25,790 bases of DNA from a virus: positions 1 through 25,790 of IMG/VR virus record IMGVR_UViG_3300042564_003385; one strand, given 5' to 3'. The notes under the pieces are model-generated. The model did no database searches, was not told the DNA's origin, and worked only from the letters and a program-made list of their open reading frames with translations. The translations under genes and the position numbers were made by a program. Positions 8,109 to 16,000 of the stretch are shown one piece after another. The stretch's first letter is position 1, and every line of letters starts with the position of its first letter.

Positions 8109-10177
8109 TAATTCTTAAGAATATAACACTCCGTAATTTTTTATCAATCGGTCAAGTAACACAAGCAGTAAACTTTGATAGACAAGAACTAACACTTATT
8201 CTAGGTGAGAACTTAGACTTAGGTGGTGATGGTGCTCGTAATGGTACGGGCAAAACTTCATTGATTCAAGCATTATCTTACGCCTTATTCGGTGTTCCTA
8301 TTAACAGTATTCGTAAAGATAATCTAGTTAATCGTACAAATGGCAAAAACATGATGGTAACACTAGAGTTTAGTGTTAACAGTATAGATTATAAAATTGA
8401 ACGCGGAAGAAAGCCAAACATTCTACGATTCTACGTGAATAGTGATTTGCAAAAAGGTAATGATGACGCACAGGGTGAAAATAAAGAAACACAATCTGCA
8501 ATTGAAAAAGTAATTCACATGAGTGCCGACATGTTTCGGCATATTGTAGCGTTGAATACTTACTCTGAACCATTTCTTGCTCTTAAAAATAATGAACAAC
8601 GGGATATCATTGAACAACTATTGGGTATCACACTGCTTAGTGAAAAAGCCGAGTCAATTAAACAACAACTAAAGAATACCAAGGATGATATTCAGCAAGA
8701 AGAATTCAATGTAAAAGCTATTGAAGAAGCCAATAAACGTGTAAAAGAACAAATTGAATCTACTAAACGTAGACAAAAATTGTGGAAAATGAAACACGAT
8801 GAAGATTTAGAGCGTCTTGCTATTGATTATCAACGATTGATTACCATTAATATTGATAGTGAATTACAGGCTCATAAAGATTTGTCCGTCTGGAATGAGA
8901 AGAAAAAACAACAAGATGCATACAATGCATTAATTGCTCGTTCAACTGCATGGCAACAAAAACATGACAGTGATATTTCTGTAGCAAGGGTTTCGTACTC
9001 ACTTAAAAACGAATATGACATTGAAACTGAATTAGCAACATGGGTTAAGTTAAATGAGTGGCTGCGTGAGTCTATCACACAAGATACTCTGGCTAGTACA
9101 ATTGCTACCCAAACCAAAAGTATAGAAAAAGAAAAAAAATTAATTTCTAAACTTGAAAAAGAGGTAGGGTCATTAGAAGATCATACTTGTTATGCGTGTG
9201 GACAAGACTTTCATGATGAGAGTCATGCCAAGGTCTTAACTGACAAGCAAGAAATGTTAACCAATGCTCGTGTGCAAGTTGCTGAATTAGCAAATTTATT
9301 AGTTGCAAATGCATTACTAGTCAAAGAACTAGGACTGCAACCTACTCCATTGTATAAAACCGAAGCTGAAGCAATACGACATAGTAGCGACTTGCGTAAC
9401 TTAAAAAAAGTTTTTGAAGATAAAAAGCTAGAAGCTAATCCCTTTGCTGATCAATTAGCAGAATATACTATGATTGCGTTGGGGCGTCAGCCAGAAACAC
9501 ATTATGATACTGAATCGCAGGCAATTGAACATCGTAGTAAAGTTGCTAATATAATTAAAGATATTGAACGAAAAAGCGAAGATGTTGACCCATATAATGA
9601 ACAAATTGCCGAGATGGAGAATCAAGCATTACAAGAGATTAACTTTGACAAGATCAATAGGTTAACACGTACTATGGAACATCAGAAATTCTTGCTTGAT
9701 ATTTTAACTAGCAAAGATAGCTTTGTTCGTAAAAAGATTATTGACCAAAATCTATCATACTTGAATAGTAGGTTAACACATTACTTAGATAAGATTGGAT
9801 TACCACATCAAGTAATATTTAAAAATGATTTACAAGTTGAGATTACAGAATTAGGCAGAGAACTTGACTTTGATAATTTAAGTCGTGGTGAACGCAATCG
9901 TTTGATTTTAGGATTGAGTTTTGCGTTTCGTGATGTATGGGAGAACTTGTATAGCCCAATCAATACATTGTTTATTGATGAATTGATTGATAGTGGGTTA
10001 GATACAATGGGTGTTGAAAACGCTATTGCTATTCTTAAAGACATGAGCCGTCGTAGAAAGAAATCTATTTGGCTAGTAAGTCATCGTGAAGAATTAGCCG
10101 GACGAGTTCCAAATGTATTGAAAGTTATAAAAGAAAATGGGTTTACACAATACAGTACTTCCACAGAAACATTATAA
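8105..10177 (+). CDS. 46: Recombination endonuclease subunit gp46 (Rad50-like ATPase)
   Basis: A 690-aa SMC/Rad50-type ATPase, longer than T4 gp46 (560), with the extra length in the coiled-coil arms. Seen in order: Walker A GARNGTGKTS (43-52), a long charged coiled coil, a zinc hook CYACG (Cys362/Cys365), a second coiled coil, the ABC signature LSRGERNR from residue 592, Walker B TLFIDE ending at Asp625-Glu626, and an H-loop SHREE. It supplies ATP-driven DNA clamping for gp47. It is followed by a hairpin and late box that separate it from the homing endonuclease gene. All ATPase motifs are intact. Confidence 0.95.
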   Translation: MIILKNITLRNFLSIGQVTQAVNFDRQELTLILGENLDLGGDGARNGTGKTSLIQALSYALFGVPINSIRKDNLVNRTNGKNMMVTLEFSVNSIDYKIERGRKPNILRFYVNSDLQKGNDDAQGENKETQSAIEKVIHMSADMFRHIVALNTYSEPFLALKNNEQRDIIEQLLGITLLSEKAESIKQQLKNTKDDIQQEEFNVKAIEEANKRVKEQIESTKRRQKLWKMKHDEDLERLAIDYQRLITINIDSELQAHKDLSVWNEKKKQQDAYNALIARSTAWQQKHDSDISVARVSYSLKNEYDIETELATWVKLNEWLRESITQDTLASTIATQTKSIEKEKKLISKLEKEVGSLEDHTCYACGQDFHDESHAKVLTDKQEMLTNARVQVAELANLLVANALLVKELGLQPTPLYKTEAEAIRHSSDLRNLKKVFEDKKLEANPFADQLAEYTMIALGRQPETHYDTESQAIEHRSKVANIIKDIERKSEDVDPYNEQIAEMENQALQEINFDKINRLTRTMEHQKFLLDILTSKDSFVRKKIIDQNLSYLNSRLTHYLDKIGLPHQVIFKNDLQVEITELGRELDFDNLSRGERNRLILGLSFAFRDVWENLYSPINTLFIDELIDSGLDTMGVENAIAILKDMSRRRKKSIWLVSHREELAGRVPNVLKVIKENGFTQYSTSTETL

Positions 10178-10233
10178 TTCTGTATAAAACTTACACAAAT
10201 GATAAATAAATGTATAAGTTTTATAAGGTGAAT
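10177..10233 (+). promoter_or_regulatory. RBS-clamping hairpin with late promoter GATAAATA in its loop
   Basis: TATAAAACTTA (10183-10193) pairs perfectly with TAAGTTTTATA (10215-10225). ACA/TGT continues the helix inward, and ATTC (10177-10180) pairs with GAAT (10230-10233) outward, placing the AAGG ribosome site in the small internal loop. The loop (10198-10210) contains GATAAATA at 10201-10208. With T4 spacing, a late transcript would begin at about 10214, just before the 3' arm, and could not form the hairpin. Readthrough mRNA from gp46 would form it and hide the ribosome site. The helices are seen; the control is inferred. Confidence 0.75.
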
Positions 10234-10234
10234 T

Positions 10235-10870
10235 ATGTGGTTTGTTTATATTTTGTATGATACTAGAAACGGTAACCCATTTTATGTGGGCAAGGGCAAT
10301 AAAAGACGATTGAAAGCGACATTGAATGTAAATGCCGGGGCTAATGCCTTGAAAAAGAAATTTTTGAAAGAAATAAGATCAGTTGGACTTGAACCTGAAT
10401 TAAAAATAGTAGGAGAGCATCCTACTGAAACTGATGCGTTGAATCAAGAAAAACAATTAATTGAACAATATGGAAGAATTATAAAAGGCAATGGATTATT
10501 AACAAACTACGCTGACGGGGGAGAAAAGGGTAGCACGGGACATATATTTTCTGAAGATACAAAAAAACTTTGGTCTTCTCAACGAACCGGAGTTAAACAA
10601 ACTAAAGAACATATTGAGAGTAGAGCAGATCAACTTAGAGGAAAAATTAGGTCAACCGAATCCAAAAGAAAATATGTTTTGGCTAGTATTCGTAGAACTA
10701 ATCCAAAACTAAAAGTTGAGATTATAAGAGAACTAGAACAAAAAGAATATACCCGAGGAATGTATACAGAATTATCTAAAAAATTGAATTGCCATCATGA
10801 ACTGATAAGTAGAATACACAATGAAATTGAACTATACAAGGAAGCATTAAATGAGTGGATCAAAAAGTAA
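10235..10870 (+). CDS. GIY-YIG homing endonuclease (Seg-like)
   Basis: A 211-aa free-standing endonuclease. The N-terminal GIY-YIG domain (1-85) has VYI at 4-6, YVGKG from 17, basic residues KRR at 23-25, and the catalytic-type EKQLIEQYG with Glu72. Residues about 100-150 contain two NUMOD3-like DNA-binding repeats (SEDTKKLWSSQRTG and related). The C-terminus (about 160-205) looks like a helix-turn-helix (YTELSKKLNCHHELISRI). Such genes spread by cutting phage DNA lacking them. It lies between gp46 and a nuclease gene whose first 20 bases it overlaps, and it is preceded by the hairpin and late box described above. The catalytic residues look intact. Confidence 0.88.
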   Translation: MWFVYILYDTRNGNPFYVGKGNKRRLKATLNVNAGANALKKKFLKEIRSVGLEPELKIVGEHPTETDALNQEKQLIEQYGRIIKGNGLLTNYADGGEKGSTGHIFSEDTKKLWSSQRTGVKQTKEHIESRADQLRGKIRSTESKRKYVLASIRRTNPKLKVEIIRELEQKEYTRGMYTELSKKLNCHHELISRIHNEIELYKEALNEWIKK

Positions 10871-11408
10871 AAATAAAGGTAACTCCTTTGAGCGTGAACT
10901 CGCAACCTTTTTGTCAACTAAGTATGGTGATTCATTTGTGAGGGCGGCGCATAGTGGTGCATATATAGGCGGTACTAATACGCACCGAAAAGAGCATCTT
11001 AGTGAAAATCAAATCAAGTCCTTTAAGGGTGATATAATCCCCCCTGATACTTGGACTAGATTTAACGCCGAAGCAAAAAGCTATGCTGATTTTCCTTTTC
11101 ATCTATTGCTTACGGGGGAAAGTAAAGTAATAGATGCATGGATCGGGCAACTTATGGATGTAGCCGACCCTAATGATTTGAACATTATTTTTATGAAGTT
11201 TAATCGGAAAGGTCGTTATATTGCTGTACAAAGCAAATTAACATGGGTTGCTGATAACTTTACTTATTACACATCAAAAAAACACGGAGACTGGATGATT
11301 TTTGAATTTGATAGTTTCTTCTTACATAACACTGATTTATTAAAATCATATAGTTCAACCGACACCAAGTCAATAGAAAATAATTCCCAATTAACAATTA
11401 ATATATAG
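10851..11408 (+). CDS. Predicted PD-(D/E)XK nuclease (resolvase-like)
   Basis: A 185-aa protein. An N-terminal helix GNSFERELATFLSTKYG with Glu14/Glu16, then KGD (Asp61), then FNAEAKSY with Glu74-x-Lys76, fits the E...D...ExK arrangement of PD-(D/E)XK nucleases such as archaeal Holliday junction resolvases and RecB-type domains. The part from about 155 on is Ser/Asn/Thr-rich and probably unstructured. The ATG lies inside the end of the homing endonuclease gene, with an AAGGAAG ribosome site there. Proximity to gp46/gp47 suggests a role in DNA processing or recombination, but the substrate is unknown. It does not resemble T4 gp49. Confidence 0.65.
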   Translation: MSGSKSKNKGNSFERELATFLSTKYGDSFVRAAHSGAYIGGTNTHRKEHLSENQIKSFKGDIIPPDTWTRFNAEAKSYADFPFHLLLTGESKVIDAWIGQLMDVADPNDLNIIFMKFNRKGRYIAVQSKLTWVADNFTYYTSKKHGDWMIFEFDSFFLHNTDLLKSYSSTDTKSIENNSQLTINI

Positions 11409-11410
11409 TA

Positions 11411-11915
11411 ACAATTTGCTGGCTCAGTTTGTGAGTCCTCCTTGAGTTTGTACAGATTGTGCTGTGCTGACGGATTCTGGAGTATGTATGAACAGCAATG
11501 TTCATAGAAAACCGAGAAGGCTCTCGTCAAAGCGAACCTTCAATGAGTCTATATTCAATTCTATCTTGCGGATATAGAACATGCGTTGTCGAAGGACCAA
11601 TTGAAAGACATTGGCAGCTTCACTACAGTCCCAAAAACATTACAGGACAACCGGTTGCGTATAATGTCAGAAATAGGTGATTATACGGGGAATAGATGGC
11701 AAAGGTCGACGGTCGTGGCAAACACACTTTTATCCAACGGTAGTGCAAATTTGCACTACCATGGCTCTCAAATCGGCAATATATACTTTGATCCAATCAA
11801 AGTATAAACAATGAAGTACCGTAAAAACAAAGAACGAACGCAGTGAGTTCTTAGATGAACGCTAGTTCATCTGTTATTGAAAGAACCCAAAATTGATAAA
11901 TGAATAATTCCGTCA
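11411..11915. ncRNA. Candidate large structured RNA in a gene-free 510-base interval
   Basis: No convincing gene lies between the nuclease stop (11408) and the minus-strand gene ending at 11920, but the interval is packed with helices: ACAATTTG 11411 with CAGATTGT 11453 (around GGCTCA/TGAGTCC); TATGAAC 11487 with GTTCATA 11500; GAAGG 11516 with CCTTC 11537; TCTATATTC 11548 with GGATATAGA 11570; GTTGTC 11585 with GACAAC 11646, enclosing GAAG/CTTC and CCAAT/ATTGG; CGTATAAT 11658 with ATTATACG 11680; a perfect 22-base palindrome 11739-11760; TATACTTTGAT 11782 with ATCAAAGTATA 11796; AAGAAC 11830 with GTTCTT 11847, abutting AGATGAAC 11853 with GTTCATCT 11865. TGACGGA 11468 can pair with TCCGTCA 11909 to close the domain. 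The strand is undetermined and no poly-U terminator is seen. No tRNA, tmRNA, RNase P or group I core was recognised. Confidence 0.55.
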
Positions 11916-11919
11916 ATAA

Positions 11920-12096
11920 TTAAAAGAATGGCAATTGAGTTTTCTTGGTTGTTTCTAAGTTTTCTTCTACTATCTGATTTAATGCCGTGCGTTCATCTGG
12001 ACTCATATTTAATACGTCCTCATATGATACCCCACCTCGAAGATACCAAGAAAACTTTAACGCATTTTTCTTAATATCTTTGCACTCTTGTTCCAT
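11920..12096 (-). CDS. Small gp51-position baseplate assembly protein; likely -1 frameshift extension of gp26
   Basis: A 58-aa reading frame from an ATG at 12096: it begins MEQECKDIKKNALKFSWYLR, continues GGVSYEDVLNMSPDER and ends TTKKTQLPFF. Its WYLRGGVSYEDVL and ETTKK..PFF blocks match a small conserved protein I associate with the position right after gp26 in T4-like cyanophages and their relatives, where T4 has gp51 (baseplate hub assembly). The ATG has no good Shine-Dalgarno. The frame stays open upstream for 20 codons, to the gp26 slippery site, with protein-like sequence (LSLSPEGVQKLLDG), so it may be made mainly as a gp26 fusion. Similarity to T4 gp51 itself was not established. Confidence 0.75.
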   Translation of the reverse strand: MEQECKDIKKNALKFSWYLRGGVSYEDVLNMSPDERTALNQIVEENLETTKKTQLPFF

Positions 12097-12107
12097 ACCG
12101 TCTAGTA

Positions 12108-12156
12108 GCTTCTGTACCCCTTCTGGGGAAAGAGATAGAAGCCTTAACCGAAAAAA
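12108..12156 (-). promoter_or_regulatory. Probable programmed -1 ribosomal frameshift signal
   Basis: On the minus strand the last gp26 sense codons read GA-T TTT TTC GGT TAA. T TTT TTC (12156-12150) is a canonical X XXY YYZ slippery heptamer in the correct phase. Seven bases later a stem begins: GCTTCT (12142-12137) pairs with AGAAGC (12113-12108), enclosing a second helix CCCC (12128-12125)/GGGG (12120-12117) with loop AGAA. A -1 slip bypasses the TAA and enters the downstream open frame. The elements are seen; the frameshifting is inferred. Confidence 0.75.
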
Positions 12157-12968
12157 TCAGTTACATTCAATGCTAGTGGTTGTTCATATTCATTGGCACA
12201 GTGAATACATTTTATTTTCTGAGGTTTAGTTGTGGAATTTTCTCGTAGAGAGCCTATGTGTTTTCTAATATTCTCAAATGTATTTTTATCACAATTTTCT
12301 AAAAATTCCACAATGTATTCTTTATTATCCACTTGTTCACCTGTAGGTATAACAATATATTCAATACTATTAGCCATCATTTCACCGTTAATTTTAGAAA
12401 TTCTAAGCATTATGGTACTAGATTTTTCTTTACGTTCTTCATCATCGGTCATGTTCTCTAAAACTGCAATCTCTCGTTGCATCTCAAATTGAGACAAATT
12501 ACCAGTGTTGATATTTTTGTAATTCAATGGTCTAAATTTAATCTTTAAATCACCTAAGTTTAATGTACTTGCGTAATCACCTGAACTCATGCCCGATAGC
12601 AATCCAATTAAATTTACTCCGTACGTAGCTTCTTCTTCACATGCGGGACATTTAGATGATATTTCTAAATCATTTCCATTCGTTGCAGCACGAATAGCAA
12701 TCAATACAGCATCAATATCCATACTAGGCATAGCCCATGGATCTTTGATTGCCGGCACGCAACTTTTAATAATGTCACTTATCGCAACTCCATTAAATAA
12801 TGCGTCTGGAGTTTTACTAGTAATCTCATCAATTGCTGTCATTGGAAATACCGGCAATTCACCGTTGTCTGGCATTTCAATTGATCCGTCAGGATAAAAA
12901 GTACCTTTACTAGGTAAAGTAACATATAGCGCAGGTCTACGGAAATATTGTCTTAGTGGGTTGTTCAT
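12144..12968 (-). CDS. 26: Baseplate hub subunit gp26 (T4_baseplate family)
   Basis: A 274-aa protein beginning NPLRQYFRRPALYVTLPSKG, followed by ELPVFPMTAIDEITSKTPDALFNG and IIKSCVPAIKDPWAMPSMD, which I recognise as the gp26-type baseplate protein of T4-like phages. It has two CxxC pairs, CPAC around residue 127 and CIHC near the C-terminus, which could bind zinc. The centre (about 160-240) is charged and helical. It is longer than T4 gp26 (208 aa). It is transcribed divergently from the tape measure gene, from a TATAAATA box at 13018-13025, with a GGAG ribosome site. The final codons contain the slippery heptamer leading into the small downstream frame, an arrangement like the tail assembly chaperone pairs of other phages. 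Confidence 0.8.
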   Translation of the reverse strand: MNNPLRQYFRRPALYVTLPSKGTFYPDGSIEMPDNGELPVFPMTAIDEITSKTPDALFNGVAISDIIKSCVPAIKDPWAMPSMDIDAVLIAIRAATNGNDLEISSKCPACEEEATYGVNLIGLLSGMSSGDYASTLNLGDLKIKFRPLNYKNINTGNLSQFEMQREIAVLENMTDDEERKEKSSTIMLRISKINGEMMANSIEYIVIPTGEQVDNKEYIVEFLENCDKNTFENIRKHIGSLRENSTTKPQKIKCIHCANEYEQPLALNVTDFFG

Positions 12969-13000
12969 TGTATGTTCTCCAAAATATGTATTTTATAAAC

Positions 13001-13008
13001 AATAAATA
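13001..13008 (+). promoter_or_regulatory. Late promoter box for the tape measure gene
   Basis: AATAAATA, one base from the GATAAATA boxes elsewhere, 41 bases upstream of the tape measure ATG. With T4 spacing the leader would be about 35 bases. It is close to, and divergent from, the minus-strand box at 13018. Confidence 0.5.
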
Positions 13009-13017
13009 CAAGTACAC

Positions 13018-13025
13018 TATTTATA
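13018..13025 (-). promoter_or_regulatory. Late promoter box TATAAATA for gp26
   Basis: The minus strand reads TATAAATA, identical to the T4 late-promoter consensus, 49 bases upstream of the gp26 ATG. A transcript starting about six bases on would have a leader of some 45 bases that includes the GGAG ribosome site. Confidence 0.7.
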
Positions 13026-13049
13026 AGTGAAATTTATGGATAAAATAAA

Positions 13050-16000
13050 ATGGCAGATATAGATCCTAATCTCGCAGAAGCCTCAGCTAAATTAACTGAA
13101 CTATTTAACCAGCTAGGTACTTCTATACGTACCGGTATGGATGCATCAGAATCGTCCGTTAGAGTTGCTGAAAGAACACAATCATCATTGGAAACAGAAC
13201 TTAAAAAGTTTGGTCTTAAAATAAATGAACTTACTAAGGATTTAGAAGAAGATGATGATGAACTGAAAAAGAGAATTGCGTTACAAAAAGAAGTAAATCA
13301 AACTATTGAAAAAGGTCTTAAGGCAGAAGCTGATGCTAAAGGAGTATCAGTTGAAACACTAAAGTTACAAAAGGAACAAAACACTGCTACTGAAAAACAA
13401 TTACGTAACTTACAAGAACAACGTGATTCTATACTGGGTTTAACAAGAGAGCAAAATGCTTCTATTGAAGCATATCAAAAAGAAAATAGACAAAGAGAAA
13501 TTCAAGCTGACAGTACTAAGCACCAAGGTGCTAAAATTACTGCTGCGTATCAACAAATGTCATCGGCTAGTGGGATATTATCAACAGCCCAAACCGCCGC
13601 AACTGCTCAATTTGGTGCTACTGCTGCAGGAGCTATAGGCGTAAATCTTGCCTTTACTGCATTAAACATTGGTTTAGATGCAGGGATTCTGGCATTTAAT
13701 CAATGGAAAGAGGGATTAGACAACGCCTTTCAAGCACAAATGGCGTACAATACGCAATTGGTATTAGGTGCAGATGGTTATAAATTAGCAAATAGCCAAC
13801 AGTTAGCCAAAATGAAATTGGATGCAAAACAGACAAGAGAACAGTCTGACATGTATCAAAAAATAGGGTTTGGTTTAGGTGCTACTGCAATTGGTCTTGT
13901 TGCATTGCGATCTACTTCCATAGGCGCAGCAGTAGGCCTGAGCGCATTGAGTTTGCCAGTCACGTTGGTAGTTGCTGGGTTGACATCATTAGCAGCACTA
14001 TTTGGTTTGAGTTTAGCTAAAGAAAAATATCTACAGGCTCAAGCAGAAGAAAAGGCAGCAGTAGACTTAGAAAATGCTACTACGCTTAAAGATAAACTAT
14101 ACGACACGTATATGGATATTGGTAAAGCCGGTCTAGTTGGTTCTCAGGGTCTTACTGCACTAACTGAAAATGCACACAAAGCAGGCTTTGCAATAAAAGA
14201 TATTGATAAGTTTACATCGGCACTTAAAAATAATCAAAAAGAAATGAGTATGTTTGCCGGTGGTGCAGCCGCAGGGGTAGATAAATTTGCATCAGTTACT
14301 GGCGAAATGACTGATTCTTTAGGTGGCCACTTTCGTAATTTAGGAATTTCAGTTGAAGAACAAGCAGAAAAAACAGCACAGTACATGGCTTTGCAAGCAC
14401 GATTAGGGTTAATTCAAGGAAAAACAATAACTGAGTTAGCAACTGGTGCAGGGAAGTACTTAGAAGAATTAGACAAATCTGCAACATTACTAGGCACAAG
14501 TCGTAAAGAACAAGAAGATGCTAGAAAAGCAGTAATGGCAATAGAGCAATTACGTGCTGCTCAGATGGTCGCTGAAGAAAAAGGTGACAAAGCAGAATCA
14601 GAAAGATTAGGTCGTTATGCAAAGATAGCTGAAAACTTAATAGCAAAAGGATTAACACAAGAAGGTGCCGGATTTGCTAAAATAGCTGCATCAAAGGGTG
14701 CAGTCACGGATAAAGATACTGTGATAGCACGGCAAATGTATAGTAACGATGTGTTTAATAAGATTGATAAGAATCTAGGATCAGCAACTGATCAAATGCG
14801 TCAAGTAGTAAAAGAATCTAAATCAGCTTACCTTAGAACTGCTGCAGGTTATGCTGCAACCGGTGCAGATGCAGGAATGACTGGAGGGAAATACGGTGCA
14901 ATGGCTGACCTGGATATTGCAGTAGGAAATCAAGAAGCGGCAGTGCGAGAAGCAGCAGCTAAAAAGGGATTAAAAGAAGGTACGCCAGAATATAATAAAT
15001 TCTTTGAAGATTTCTTAGTTGAGCAGAAAAAGGCAACTGATAAAGCAACCACTGATGCTAATAAGTTAAGAGAACAGCAACAAAAAGCTGCTATTGCTGA
15101 TGATAATCGTTTGATTGCATTTGGTAATACCTTCCAAGGTGCTACTACTACATTTTCAAATGCTGTTGACAAATTTGCAGGTGGAGGTGTTGGTGGTGAG
15201 CAAGGTGAAACAACCCCGGATGTAGCTGCTATTGAAGCCAGTGGTGGTTTGGCTGGACAACTAGAGGCTGATGAAAAATTAAAAAAATTACCAGAGTATG
15301 AAAGAACACTGGCAGAAATTGAAAAGTATCAAAGATTATTCAACGAGGGTGATGCTTTAAATGAAAAACAGTTAGCAGGTTTTAAAGCAAGAAGCGAAAT
15401 TGCGGCTCTAGCAGTTGCTGACTATAACAAAAAGTTTGCAGCACCGGCAGCAGCACCGGCAGCAGCACCAGCAGTACCAGCAGCAGCAGTACCAGCAGCA
15501 GCAGCACCGGCAGCAGCACCAGCAGTACCAGCAGCAGCAGTACCAGCAGCAGCAGTACCAGCAGCAGCAGCACCGGCAGCAGCACCAATGCAACGCATGA
15601 ACCTGAGTGTTCCTAATGCCGCGGGACCGGCAGCAGCACCGGCAGCAGCACCGGCACCGGCAGCATCAATGCAACGCATGAACCTGAGTGTTCCTAATGC
15701 CGCGGGACCGGCAGCAGCACCTCCTACATCAACAGCGTCAACTGCCGCAGGAACTATGGGTGCTTACAAATCAAGGGCAGCAGCACCTGACACTGCAAGT
15801 ATGGGATCAACCGAACCTATCAGTGATATAAGTAATTTATTAGTATTTGCAGGTAAAAGTGGCACACTAGAAACCTTTAAGGCACTGGATTCTGGGTTAC
15901 AAAAAGCGGTTATAAGTGCCGCAGCAGAATATAATAAATCTACAGGAAAAAAAATACAAGTAAACAGTGCTAAACGTGATTCGGCTGATCAACAACGTTT

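Noticed and set aside
11498-11807. Two overlapping plus-strand frames of 60 and 73 codons in the gene-free interval
   Set aside because: They lack ribosome sites, have unconvincing composition (TVPKTLQDNRLRIMSEIGDY), and run straight through the perfect hairpins; the interval looks like structured RNA, not coding sequence.
11853-11872. Hairpin AGATGAAC/GTTCATCT as a rho-independent terminator
   Set aside because: No T run follows on either strand; it is better seen as part of the structured interval.
11411-11915. Group I intron, tRNA, tmRNA or RNase P RNA in the structured interval
   Set aside because: I looked for the group I P7/G-binding pattern, the T-loop GTTCRA motif, a CCA-type 3' end and the RNase P core; none is present, and flanking genes are complete so no interrupted exon is evident.
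15408-15679. Long minus-strand and alternate-frame ORFs opposite the tape measure linker
   Set aside because: They are simple-repeat shadows of the GCAGCAGCACC tract (poly-Leu, poly-Cys or poly-Ala translations).
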